This document shows, piece after piece, positions 40,804-49,716 of a DNA stretch of 64,000 nt (within the stretch, counting starts at the first letter, position 1; every line of letters begins with the position of its first letter). The notes beneath the pieces were generated by a model. That model worked only from the letters and a program-made list of their open reading frames with translations. It did not search any database and had not been told where the DNA came from. A program made the translations under genes and the position numbers. Origin of the DNA: Arthrobacter crystallopoietes BAB-32. Its GTDB lineage: Bacteria > Actinomycetota > Actinomycetes > Actinomycetales > Micrococcaceae. The DNA is taken from the NCBI RefSeq assembly GCF_000328305.2, contig NZ_ANPE02000072.1, forward strand, positions 1-64,000, written 5' to 3'.

Positions 40804-41017
40804 TTCTACGGCAGGGGCACAGCCGCGAGATTTACCGGCAGTGCGCGGTGGTGCTCAGTGCTGTAGTCGTCGGGGCGTGGCGGCGGGCGAATGAGGGCTC
40901 CGGCGAAGGCCGCCATAGCGGCTACCGTGAATGTTGGGGACTGAACCGATGGACGAACCGACTGTCTCTTGATGGAAAGCCGCTGCCTGCAGTTCTGCCG
41001 ATCTCTTCGCGAACAGC

Positions 41018-41223
41018 TCATGCGTGGACGTGCGAGACCAGGTTGGCGGCCACCTCCCGATGAGCCAGGGGCCGCGGGGGAAAAACCACAGTGGACTTTC
41101 GCCTGCTATCGGCTTATAGACGACCAGCAGGTCGCCGATGCTGCCCAGAAATGTTGCGCTTGAAGCCGTCGTGATGCGGACGGTGAGCGTCAGCTCGGCG
41201 GTCACCAGGTCCAGCGCTGGCAT
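41018..41223 (-). pseudogene. SCO1664 family protein, 5' fragment with frameshift
   Basis: The N-terminal region reads ELTLTVRITTASSATFLG, then LLVVYKPIAGESPLWFFPRG, a strong match to my knowledge of the SCO1664 family (kinase-like nucleotide-binding start). The next conserved part, LAHREVAANLVSHVHA, is in another frame and stops at 41018. The remaining two thirds of the gene are absent. The ATG overlaps the DUF3090 stop (ATGA), the usual arrangement of this conserved actinobacterial operon. The 210 bp below it hold nothing I recognise. Confidence 0.6.
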
Positions 41224-41771
41224 CAGGTCCCGGGAAGGGTGCAGACGTGCCCGTCAGTGTCTATTGGGGAACCGCAGAGAGGGCACGTTGGGCGCCCGGC
41301 GTCCACGATCTCACGGGTGCGCTTCGCGAAAGCGCGGGCGGTGCCGACCGGCATCCGCACCAGCAGCATCTCGTCCGCGTCAGCCCCGCCCTCATCACGC
41401 GATTCGTCGTCGGGAGCGACATCGGGGATGGCGTAGGCCTCTATCACGACCTGCGCCGTCGTCGGGTCCCAACCTAAGCTCATGGAGCCGGTACGAAACT
41501 GCTCCTGAACGGCCTCGAGTTGGTCGTTGTCGACAAGTTCAATCGGGGTGTTCGTGGGCACGCTGAAGGGATTGCCCTCGACGGCGATGAGTTGGTCGAG
41601 AATTTCGTCGATCTTCTCCGCGAGCAGAGCCGACTGCTGCTTCTCCAGGGCAATACTCACGATTTGCGTCCCCGCACGCACCTGCAGATAGAACGTGCGC
41701 GCCCCCGGAAGGCCAATGGTGCCAACGACGACCCGATCAGGCCAGGCGAACTCGTGAACACGTGTAGGCAT
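41223..41771 (-). CDS. DUF3090 family protein
   Basis: A 182-residue protein of the actinobacterial DUF3090 family (function unknown). Family hallmarks are the start PTRVHEFAWPDRVVVGTIG, then GARTFYLQVR, LEKQQSALLAEKIDE, MSLGWD, and a C-terminal zinc-ribbon-like CPLCGSPIDTDGHVC. It usually lies between a histidine-phosphatase-like gene and a SCO1664 gene, as here. Both neighbours are damaged in this window while this gene is intact. Confidence 0.9.
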   Translation of the reverse strand: MPTRVHEFAWPDRVVVGTIGLPGARTFYLQVRAGTQIVSIALEKQQSALLAEKIDEILDQLIAVEGNPFSVPTNTPIELVDNDQLEAVQEQFRTGSMSLGWDPTTAQVVIEAYAIPDVAPDDESRDEGGADADEMLLVRMPVGTARAFAKRTREIVDAGRPTCPLCGSPIDTDGHVCTLPGT

Positions 41772-41795
41772 GTCAGTACTTTAGGCCCATGAGGT

Positions 41796-42446
41796 TCAGG
41801 ACGCTTGCTGCCCTGAACCGCCGCCCACCGGCGCATCGGCAGGGCGGATGCCGTTCGACAGCCACGACAGATCGCCGACGTCGTGTTGGTCGCGTAGACG
41901 CTGACTAACGCCGTAGCCCACGATCGATACGGACCCTGGGCCCACGTTGATACGCTGGAAAAGGTCAAGGTGCATGTCAAGCGCGTCGGCAAGGATTGAC
42001 TTCATGACGTCGCCGTGACTTACCGCTGCCCACACGGCCCCTGACCCGTGCTCCGTCTCGAAGGCCGCATCGTGGCGTCGGATCGCTGCCACCGACCGGC
42101 CCTGCATCGCGGCCAGGGATTCACCGCAGGGAAAGACGACGGCGGACGGTTGCGACTGCACAACCGGCCACAAATCCTCGGTCGCGAGATCACTGATGGC
42201 GCGGTCCTGCCACTCGCCGTAATCGCACTCGGTGCGATCAAGTTCGATCGGCGCGTCCGGCGAGCCAGCCTGGCGATCGAGGATGAACTGGGCGGTCTCC
42301 CGACAACGCTCCAAAGCACTCGACACCACCCCGACGACGGGCACGGCCGCGAGCCTGTCTCCGGTCAGGGCCGCCTGGTCGCGCCCGATCTGGTCCTGCA
42401 CGCGAGCAGCGCACCGGGAGCCCCGGCGATGGTCTTCCACCAAAGC
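41796..42446 (-). pseudogene. MSMEG_4193-type phosphomutase/histidine phosphatase, 5'-truncated
   Basis: The recognisable part runs from DQIGRDQAALTGDRLAAVP through VVSSALERCRETAQ, ECDYGEWQ and FPCGESLAAM to AAVSHGDVMKSILADAL, matching the histidine-phosphatase relative that precedes DUF3090 in actinobacteria. The N-terminal strand with the essential VRHG catalytic histidine is not visible. Upstream of about 42420 the open frame (to 42560) continues into unrelated sequence. The start of the gene has therefore been lost and the enzyme should be inactive. It is followed by DUF3090 after 24 bp. Confidence 0.6.
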
Positions 42447-42617
42447 GCTTTTAAAGAGCTCGCTTCGGGAACCCGCTCCGCCTGATCCTTGCCGGCAGCA
42501 CTTTGGCGCCAGCGGCGTGTTGCGGGCGGTCGGGCCCTGCACCGGTGATGCACGGAACATAGTGTCCCGGTGCCAGCCTCGTGGTGGTGTTCCGGGTGGC
42601 GGGCTATCGTGGGCGGC

Positions 42618-43298
42618 ATGGATCTACAGTTGGCAGGACGTGTGGTGCTCGTCGTCGGGGGGACCGGGTTGGTTGGCACGGCGGTGGTCGACCGTCTTCG
42701 CGCGGAAGGCGCCACTGCGGTGGCGGCCTCGCGCAGCGGGCGCGGAGGGTTGGTCCTGGATGCGCGGGACAAGGCCTCCGTCGCCGCGGGGATCTCCACC
42801 GTGATCGAAGAACACGGGCAACTGGACGGTGTGGTCGTCGCCGCTGCCCCCAGCGCCCAGACCCTGGATTCGGCGCGGAATTCCGACCCGGAGCAAGTGC
42901 TTGAGGCCGTGGACGCCAAGGCGTCGGGTTTTCTCAGGCTGGCGAACGCGGCGCTCGATGTCATGAGCAGGGCAGGTTACGGACGCATCGTCGGGGTGGC
43001 CGGACAGAATGCGTTCCTGACCGGAAATGTGGCGGGTTCGGTGCGCAACGCGGCGCTCATTATCGCCGCAAAAAACCTTGCCGACTCGGTCGCCGGCACG
43101 GGGGTCACGGTCAATACGGTTAGTCCCGGAGTCGTTCGCGACGACGCCCATACTGATGTCGTGGCCAGCAAGGCGGGGGAGGTCCGGCCCTCCGAGGTTG
43201 CCGATCTCATAGCATTCCTGGTGTCTCCGGTTGCCAGCGCCATCTCTGGTGAATCGATCGCCGTCGGGCACCGCGTTCGCGGCGTCACCTCCATGTGA
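42618..43298 (+). CDS. SDR family oxidoreductase (atypical active site)
   Basis: A 226-residue Rossmann-fold protein of the short-chain dehydrogenase family. VVLVVGGTGLVG (about residues 9-20) is the nucleotide-binding turn, and VNTVSPGVVRDD is the family's C-terminal NxxxPG segment. The catalytic YxxxK is not present: the expected position reads VRNAALIIAAK. The Ser of the triad is likewise unclear (VGVAGQN). It may be a non-catalytic or divergent SDR. TATCGT seven bases before the ATG suggests a leaderless mRNA. Confidence 0.75.
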   Translation: MDLQLAGRVVLVVGGTGLVGTAVVDRLRAEGATAVAASRSGRGGLVLDARDKASVAAGISTVIEEHGQLDGVVVAAAPSAQTLDSARNSDPEQVLEAVDAKASGFLRLANAALDVMSRAGYGRIVGVAGQNAFLTGNVAGSVRNAALIIAAKNLADSVAGTGVTVNTVSPGVVRDDAHTDVVASKAGEVRPSEVADLIAFLVSPVASAISGESIAVGHRVRGVTSM

Positions 43299-43559
43299 GC
43301 ATCTCAACGCGCCGCGTTGCGACAGGCGCGGTCATCCGATCCGTTACACGTTCGCACAGCGGCGCAGGCGCATCGCGGGTTTGCGATGTCGTGCTCGGGT
43401 CTCGTTGAGAGAGCAGAAGATCGTAGGGATTCTGATCCAGCAGGTCCCCTACATCCGCTTCCCGCGCATCCTCAATGCCCTCAAGATCTTGCGGCAGGTG
43501 CTGGCCGAGCGCGTGATTCCAGTACGGAGGCGTAAGTCTGGCCGATCGGCTTCGTTCGG

Positions 43560-43661
43560 CCCGCCGGCTCGGCAACAGCTCGTGGTCAGGGCGGTGATCA
43601 CGGCGTTGTGGCCGATGAGGCATCCATCGCCGATTTCGATGCCGCCTTGGTCCTGAAACCG
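43560..43661 (-). pseudogene. Maltose/galactoside O-acetyltransferase-like fragment
   Basis: The minus strand encodes RFQDQGGIEIGDGCLIGHN followed by AVITAL, a left-handed beta-helix hexapeptide segment typical of LacA/Maa acetyltransferases. It then shifts frame to HELLPSRRA, consistent with the next conserved loop. Nothing of the enzyme remains on either side. The rest of 43299-43713 shows no recognisable coding. Confidence 0.5.
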
Positions 43662-43713
43662 GCAGCCGTGCCTTCTCCTGCAGAGAACCCAGCGTTTGGC
43701 GCAGCCCTCAGTG

Positions 43714-44154
43714 TCATTCGGGCTCTGGGCGCCTGCGGTTCCGCTTGGTCTCGGAACGTAACCGTTTTCCTTGAAGCCGACGACGCCGGGAGCCACTCGT
43801 GGGACGGCTGGGCCGCCGGACAACAGGCGGAGCCAGTGCGTCACGCAGGACTGCGACGAGGCGCTGCCTTGCCGCAGTCCTGTTGAGCCGCTGGGAGCGG
43901 TGCTCGGCGGCGCTGATGGTCAATACGGTGCCCGAGACTCTTCCGGAGAGCCGGTCGAGGAGGCGTTCGCGCTGGACCTCGCTCAGCGCAGTTGTCGTGC
44001 CGAGATCGAGGCTGAGCTGCACACGTGAGTCGGCAGTATTGACGCTCTGGCCGCCAGGACGGGAGGCGCGGGAGAACTGTTCGACCAGCTCTCCCGCCGG
44101 TACCCGAAGGCCGCGGGGCGCGCCGGGTCCCGGAGGCACATGCAGGTCGTCCAC
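43714..44154 (-). CDS. arfB: Alternative ribosome-rescue peptidyl-tRNA hydrolase ArfB
   Basis: A 146-residue release-factor-like protein that frees stalled ribosomes without a stop codon. GGQ (34-36) in RASRPGGQSVNTADSRVQL is the catalytic peptidyl-tRNA hydrolysis motif. The basic C-terminal tail (RRRRLQGKRLRSETKRNRR) fits the part that enters the empty mRNA channel. The codon-recognition domains of RF1/RF2 are absent, as expected for ArfB. The start is a GTG; length is normal. It appears intact amid gene fragments. Confidence 0.9.
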   Translation of the reverse strand: MDDLHVPPGPGAPRGLRVPAGELVEQFSRASRPGGQSVNTADSRVQLSLDLGTTTALSEVQRERLLDRLSGRVSGTVLTISAAEHRSQRLNRTAARQRLVAVLRDALAPPVVRRPSRPTSGSRRRRLQGKRLRSETKRNRRRPEPE

Positions 44155-44237
44155 ACGATGATTGTCCCGCGCCTCCGCCCGAATTGCCGCAACCCGAGGC
44201 TTCTTTTCTGTGTTGTGGGCTCGTTAGCATGTGGCGC

Positions 44238-44507
44238 ATGGCCATCAAACTTGAGAACATCGGTATCGCCGTTCGCGACCTCGAAGCAACGACCGCGTTT
44301 TTCAGGACCTTGGTCTCACTGTTATCGGCCGCGACACCGGTCAGCGGTGAGTGAACCGACACCGCCGTCGAACTTGAAGGCAACCACGCCAACATCGCGA
44401 TGCTCCAGATCCCGCACGGTCACGGTCGTCTTGAGCTCTTTGAATACATTCACCCCGAGGCGATCGAACCTGCAACGAATCGTGGAGCGTGCGAAGGGTT
44501 TGGTTGA
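44238..44507 (+). pseudogene. VOC (glyoxalase/bleomycin-resistance fold) family protein remnant
   Basis: MAIKLENIGIAVRDLEATTAFF is a typical VOC start. A frameshift follows (DLGLTVIGRDT continues in another frame), then SGE-TGA-TDTAVELEGNHANIAML and GRLELFEYIHPEAIE in a third frame. The TGA replaces what should be a Trp codon. The end is also cut short (stop at 44505-44507). TAGCAT lies seven bases before the ATG, so even the promoter is still visible. Confidence 0.65.
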
Positions 44508-44775
44508 GATTTTCGGGCCCACGGTTGCAGCAGACGCGATCCGGGCAGGCCTGGTTTAGGACTTCCGCTTATCTGCGATGCGTGCCTCGCTGATTCCAGC
44601 CGGGCCGTGGGGGTCGGGCATCCCGGTGGACAAGTTTGCCCGCGAGCCGATCCTGAGACAGGACACGGTGGAGCCTGGGTTAAACAGCCCGACGACAGTC
44701 GACTGTTGGCGGCAAGATATCCACAAATGGCAAGAAGCTGGCTTGGGGAGCACATTGCTGCCCAAGAATCGTCGT

Positions 44776-45300
44776 ATGGGAATCAGATATTACGCATACG
44801 CATTCGACAAGGATCAGGCAGAGAAGGCGCTCGCCGACCCACTCACTGTGATCGGCTCCGACCCGCTCGCGGATGCGTGGGGCCTCCTGCCGGCCTCCAT
44901 ACAGGGCGTCACAGAGGGTCGACAACCTTTGCCGGAGCATGACTTCCTCTACCTCGACAAGGCATGGCCGTACCTGCAGCGGCTGACTGCTCCGCCCACT
45001 CCAAGTGCGGGCGCCAGACCCGCTTACCTGATGTTCGAAGGGGACGTGACGTACACCGACTGTGGTCTCTCGTGGCATCCCTGGCTGCGCACGCTCCTGC
45101 CTCCTGAAGTCGCCTTGATCGCGCGGGACCTGGAGGCGATCAGCGACCACGAGATCGAAGCGGGCCTGGGAGAGATCTCTTCGCCTCATCAGTCTCTGAA
45201 GTCCGAAGTAGCCTATGCCACCGACTTTTTCCATCGAGCCAAGGCCTTCGTCCATGCCGTGGCCTCGGAGGGGCGGGGATTCGCCTACATGATCGGTTGA
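44776..45300 (+). CDS. DUF1877 family protein
   Basis: A 174-residue protein beginning MGIRYYAYAFDKDQAEKAL, similar to the YfbM/DUF1877 family of unknown function. It continues with LDKAWPYLQRLT, GDVTYTDCGLSWHPWLRTL and a C-terminal helical part (ATDFFHRAKAFVHAV). ATG 44776 is chosen for the family-like start; the open frame extends to 44578 without similarity. No obvious ribosome-binding site. The 270 bp upstream (44508-44775) hold nothing recognisable. Confidence 0.7.
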   Translation: MGIRYYAYAFDKDQAEKALADPLTVIGSDPLADAWGLLPASIQGVTEGRQPLPEHDFLYLDKAWPYLQRLTAPPTPSAGARPAYLMFEGDVTYTDCGLSWHPWLRTLLPPEVALIARDLEAISDHEIEAGLGEISSPHQSLKSEVAYATDFFHRAKAFVHAVASEGRGFAYMIG

Positions 45301-45399
45301 CCACAGTACAGCGGTAACGTACCGCGATGGGCAGCTTGGGGAAGTGCTCCGGCCGCAGTTGCGGTGTCTCTGCCCCTGTTGCCAGGGAGGGTGATGGGT

Positions 45400-45411
45400 T
45401 ATGGTGGGCCC
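45400..45411 (+). promoter_or_regulatory. -10 element of leaderless formate dehydrogenase promoter
   Basis: TATGGT (45400-45405), then six bases, then the ATG at 45412. No Shine-Dalgarno sequence at suitable spacing. Confidence 0.5.
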
Positions 45412-48400
45412 ATGTCGCGGTTCAGCTTTCTGGGGTGGCCGGTTGTCCGGCAATTCGGGTCGGGTGATCCACTCGGCCGCGGCGAAGCCGTAACATCTCC
45501 GAAGACCCGCGTGATCTCGCCGCGGACCTCGACTGCCGACCGGGTTGTTCAAAGCGTGTGCCCCTACTGCGCCGTCGGATGCGGCCAGCGCGTCTTCGTG
45601 AAAGACGAGAAGGTAGTCCAGATCGAAGGGGATCCGGATTCACCCATTTCCCGTGGGCGGCTCTGCCCGAAAGGATCAGCCAGCGAGCAACTGGTCAACG
45701 CGCCCGGCAGGCAGACAAAGGTGCTCTATCGGGCCCCCCACGCCAAGGACTGGCAGCAGTTGGACCTGGAGTCCGCCATCGAGATGGTGGCGGACAGATT
45801 CCTTGAAGCGCGTCGGAACAACTGGCAGCAGAACGATGAGCACGGCCGGCCGCTGCGCCGCACGATGGGCATTGCCGGCCTCGGCGGGGCCACGCTGGAC
45901 AATGAAGAGAACTACCTGATCAAGAAGCTCTTCACCGCTGCAGGAGCCATCCAACTGGAGAACCAGGCCCGCATTTGACACTCCGCCACGGTTCCCAGTC
46001 TGGGAACCTCGTTTGGGCGGGGCGGCGCCACACAATCGCTCCAGGACATGGCCAATGCCGACTGTATCGTCATCCAGGGCTCGAACATGGCCGAATGCCA
46101 CCCAGTCGGCTACCAGTGGGTGACGGAGGCGAAGGCACGGGGCGCGAAGGTCATCCATGTGGACCCGCGGTTCACCCGAACCAGCGCGGTGGCTGACAAA
46201 CACGTGCCGATCCGCGCGGGATCGGACGTCGTGCTGCTCGGTGCCCTGATCAACTATGTGATCAGCAACGAGTTGTGGTTCAAGGAGTACGTCCTTGCCT
46301 ACACCAACGCATCGACGTTGGTCGGCGAAGACTTCCGGGACACCGAGGACCTGGACGGCCTGTTCTCCGGATTCGATCCCGAGACCGGGCAGTACGACCT
46401 GTCTTCCTGGGCCTATGAGCGGAAGAGCGGGGCGGAAGCGCCCGGCGGACACGAGCACGGTGCTGATACTTCTGCACGGGCGGCCGGGCACCAATACGGT
46501 AGCGGCGGCCCGCCGCTGGGAAACCCTAAGTTTGAGCAGGACCCGACGCTGGAGCACCCGCGGACCGTCTTCCAGATTCTCAAGCGGCACTATGCCCGTT
46601 ACACGCCCGAGATGGTCGGCGAGGCCTGCGGCATTTCCCCCGAGGATTTCGACTATCTGGCCCGGGCCGTCACGGAGAATTCCGGACGGGACCGGACCAC
46701 GTGCTTCGCGTACGCCGTTGGGTGGACGCAACATACTCTGGGTGCCCAATTCATCCGAACGGCAGCGATCCTGCAGTTGCTGCTGGGCAATATAGGACGG
46801 CCTGGCGGCGGAGTCATGGCGCTGCGCGGCCATGCCAGCATCCAGGGTTCCACCGACATCCCGACCCTGTTCAATTTGCTGCCGGGCTACCTCCCGATGC
46901 CCAAGGCCGAGATGGAAACACTGCAGCAATACCTGGACGGCATTGCCTCGCCAACCCAGAAGGGATACTGGGCGGCTGCCGACACCTACACCGTCAGTCT
47001 GCTCAAAGCCTGGTGGGGCGATGCGGCCAACGAGGACTCGGAATGGGGCTACCAGTACCTGCCCCGGATCAACGGACCCCACGGTACATATGAGACGGTC
47101 ATGAGCATGCTCAACGACGACGTCGAGGGCTACTTCCTCTTCGGCCAAAACCCTGCCGTCGGTTCGGCCCATGGACGCATGCAGCGGCTGGGCATGTCAC
47201 ATTTGAAGTGGCTGGTGGTGCGGGACCTGAGCCTGATCGAATCGGCTACCTGGTGGAAGGACGGTCCGGAAATTGCTTCGGGTGAACTCAAGACCGAAGA
47301 CATAGCTACCGAAGTCTTCTTCATGCCTGCAGCCACCCATGTGGAGAAGGCCGGTTCCTTCACCCAGACGCAACGGATGCTCCAATGGCGCCACCAAGCT
47401 GTCCGGCCACCGGGCGATTGCCAGAGCGAACTGGAGTTCTTCTATGAACTGGGCAAGCGGATTCGGGCGAAGCTGGCGGATTCGTCCGATGAACGGGACC
47501 GGCCACTGCTGGACCTGACCTGGGACTATCCCGTCGATGAACACGGCGAGCCCGACGGCGAAGCGGTGCTCGCGGAAATCAACGGCAGGCATCTCACCGG
47601 GCCGCAGGCCGGCAGGCCCCTCTCGTCCTACACCGAGATGCGCGCCGACGGCTCGACATCGGGCGGATGCTGGATCTACACCGGAGTCTACGCGGACGGT
47701 ATCAACCATGCCGCCGACCGGAAGCCTGGCCGGGAACAAGGCCCAGTCGCGCCCGAATGGGGCTGGGTATGGCCCGCGAACCGGAGGATTCTCTACAACC
47801 GGGCTTCCGCGGATCCCGATGGCAAACCATGGAGCGAACGCAAGAAGTACATTTGGTGGGACCCGGAGCAGAGCCGGTGGACCGGAGAGGACGTGCCGGA
47901 CTTCCCTGTGGACCGCGCACCGGGGACTACCCCGAATCCCGGGGCGGGCGGGGCCGCGGCGCTCGCAGGCGACGATCCCTTCATCATGCAATCGGACGGC
48001 AAGGGATGGCTGTTCGCGCCTAAGGGCATGGTGGACGGACCCCTGCCGACGCACTACGAGCCCCAGGAGTCTCCGATCGCCAACCCGCTTTACCGACAGC
48101 AGCAGAACCCTGCCCGGTTAACCTATCCGCGCGCGGACAACCTCAGCGCGCCCAGTGCAGGTGAGCCAGGCTCCGAGGTCTATCCGTATGTCTTCACCAC
48201 GTACCGGCTGACGGAGCATCACACTGCCGGTGGGATGAGCCGGTGGCTACCCTATCTCTCCGAACTCCAACCGGAAATGTTCTGCGAAGTGTCCCCGGAA
48301 CTGGCAGCCGAACGGGGACTGGAACCGTACGGCTGGGCCACCATCATCTCGCCCCGTTCGGCGATCGAGGCGCGAGTTCTGGTGACCGAACGAGTGAAGC

Positions 48401-48711
48401 CGCTGAACGTTAGTGGACGGACCTTCCACCAGATCGGCTTGCCCTACCACTGGGGCATCGGGCAGGACGCCGTGGTTTCCGGCGACGCCGCCAACGATCT
48501 GCTCGGCGTGACGCTCGATCCCAACGTGCAGATCCAGGAGTCCAAGGCCGGCTCGTGTGACATCGTCCCGGGGCGGCGGCCACGTGGCGCCGCACTCCTC
48601 TCGCTGATCGCTGAATATCAGACCCGTGCGGGGGTGACACCGGAGACCGGCAACCAGAAGCTCACCGGTCCCGGCCGGGCAACGGGCCACGAGACGAAGG
48701 AGGAGTACTGA
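45412..48711 (+). CDS. fdhA: Formate dehydrogenase alpha subunit, selenocysteine-containing (TGA at 45976 read as Sec189)
   Basis: Catalytic molybdenum/tungsten-bis-MGD subunit oxidising formate to CO2, 1099 residues when the in-frame TGA at 45976-45978 is read through. The N-terminal [4Fe-4S] site is CPYCAVGCGQ...RLCPKG. The sequence around the TGA, ENQARI-U-HSATVPSLGTSFGRGG, matches the active-site Sec of FdnG/FdhA enzymes. Downstream the same frame stays open for 910 codons with MGD-binding GSNMAECHPVG, HVDPRFTRTSA and QNPAVGSAHGRMQ. A hairpin follows the TGA. No clear twin-arginine signal is visible. fdhB follows at once, and SelA/SelB/SelD/tRNA-Sec lie 2-6 kb downstream. Conventional gene callers will split it in two. 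Confidence 0.93.
45976..46008 (+). promoter_or_regulatory. SECIS element of fdhA mRNA
   Basis: Eleven bases after the TGA, GGTTCCC / GGGAACC forms a perfect 7-bp stem with a five-base AGTCT loop (45997-46001). Loop and distance are close to the known E. coli fdhF SECIS (GGUCU loop), which recruits SelB with Sec-tRNA. It is embedded in coding sequence. Confidence 0.8.
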
Positions 48712-49716
48712 ATGAACCGGCTGACCGAATTTCCGGACCACGTCAGGCAAACGGGCCATCCCCGGAAGGGCTTCTTCACTGACACGTCGATCTGCATCGG
48801 GTGCAAGGCATGCGAGGTCGCGTGCAAGGAGTGGAACCGCAATCCCCACGACTCAAAAGACTCAGGATACGAGCTGCTCGAGTCTTCCTACGACAACACC
48901 GGGTCTCTAGGAGCGGACACTTGGCGGCACGTCGCGTTCATCGAGCAGGACCAGGAGCAAATCGTCCGGGCCCGCGAATCCGGCCGGGCGCTTGTCAGTC
49001 TCGGCATGCCCGGCTTCGGCCCACCGCGGCAGGACCAGGCGCCCAACCTTGCCGGCGCGGACACGAGGCCGCCGGACACCCCGGACTTCCGGTGGCTGAT
49101 GTCCTCCGACGTATGCAAGCACTGCACCAACGCCGGGTGCCTCGACGTCTGCCCCACCGGTGCCCTGTTTCGCACAGAGCATGGAACCGTCGTCGTACAG
49201 GACGACGTGTGCAACGGCTGTGGAACCTGCGTGGCAGGGTGCCCGTTCGGGGTGATCGAGCGGCGCAGCGACGGGACGGCAGGACCGAAGACCGAACGCG
49301 ACTTCACCCCAGGGGAACAGGCCCCGACGCGCAACGTCGGCGTCGCCCAGAAGTGCACCTTGTGCTACGACCGCATGGTCGATGGTCAGACTCCCGCGTG
49401 CGCCCAAGCCTGCCCTACGACGTCGATCAAGTATGGCGAGCGTGAGGAGCTGGTGGCCACCGCGAAGGAACGGGTGGCGGAACTGCACGCGCAGGGGCTG
49501 ACGGAGGCCCGGCTCTACGGAGCCAATGATTCCGACGGCGTGGGCGGCACGGGGTCTGTCTTCCTGCTGCTGGACGAACCGGAGGTGTACGGGCTGCCGC
49601 CGGATCCGCGGGTGCCTACGGCGGACCTTCCGCGCATGTTCAAGCGGGCAGGCATTGCCGCCGCCGGCATGCTGGCCGCCGCCACCGCGGCCTTCCTCGT
49701 GGGAGGCCGGGTTTGA
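48712..49716 (+). CDS. fdhB: Formate dehydrogenase beta subunit (4Fe-4S ferredoxin type)
   Basis: A 334-residue electron-transfer subunit. Four Cys clusters are visible: CIGCKACEVACKEW near residue 28, CKHCTNAGCLDVCPTGAL, CNGCGTCVAGCPFGV, and CTLCYDRM...CAQACPTTSI. These are enough for four [4Fe-4S] clusters linking the catalytic subunit to the membrane. A C-terminal hydrophobic segment (AGIAAAGMLAAATAAFLVGG) anchors it. The ATG directly follows the fdhA stop, and the next gene overlaps its stop (TTGA). Confidence 0.93.
   Translation: MNRLTEFPDHVRQTGHPRKGFFTDTSICIGCKACEVACKEWNRNPHDSKDSGYELLESSYDNTGSLGADTWRHVAFIEQDQEQIVRARESGRALVSLGMPGFGPPRQDQAPNLAGADTRPPDTPDFRWLMSSDVCKHCTNAGCLDVCPTGALFRTEHGTVVVQDDVCNGCGTCVAGCPFGVIERRSDGTAGPKTERDFTPGEQAPTRNVGVAQKCTLCYDRMVDGQTPACAQACPTTSIKYGEREELVATAKERVAELHAQGLTEARLYGANDSDGVGGTGSVFLLLDEPEVYGLPPDPRVPTADLPRMFKRAGIAAAGMLAAATAAFLVGGRV

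Noticed and set aside
43231-43656. Plus-strand open frame with KIVGILIQQVPYIRFPRIL
   Set aside because: The segment looks protein-like, but I recognise no family, start or ribosome-binding site, and it overlaps the acetyltransferase fragment on the other strand.
44351-44353. TGA in the VOC gene as a second selenocysteine codon
   Set aside because: The aligned residue is Trp, not Cys; no SECIS hairpin follows, and a frameshift just upstream already breaks the gene.
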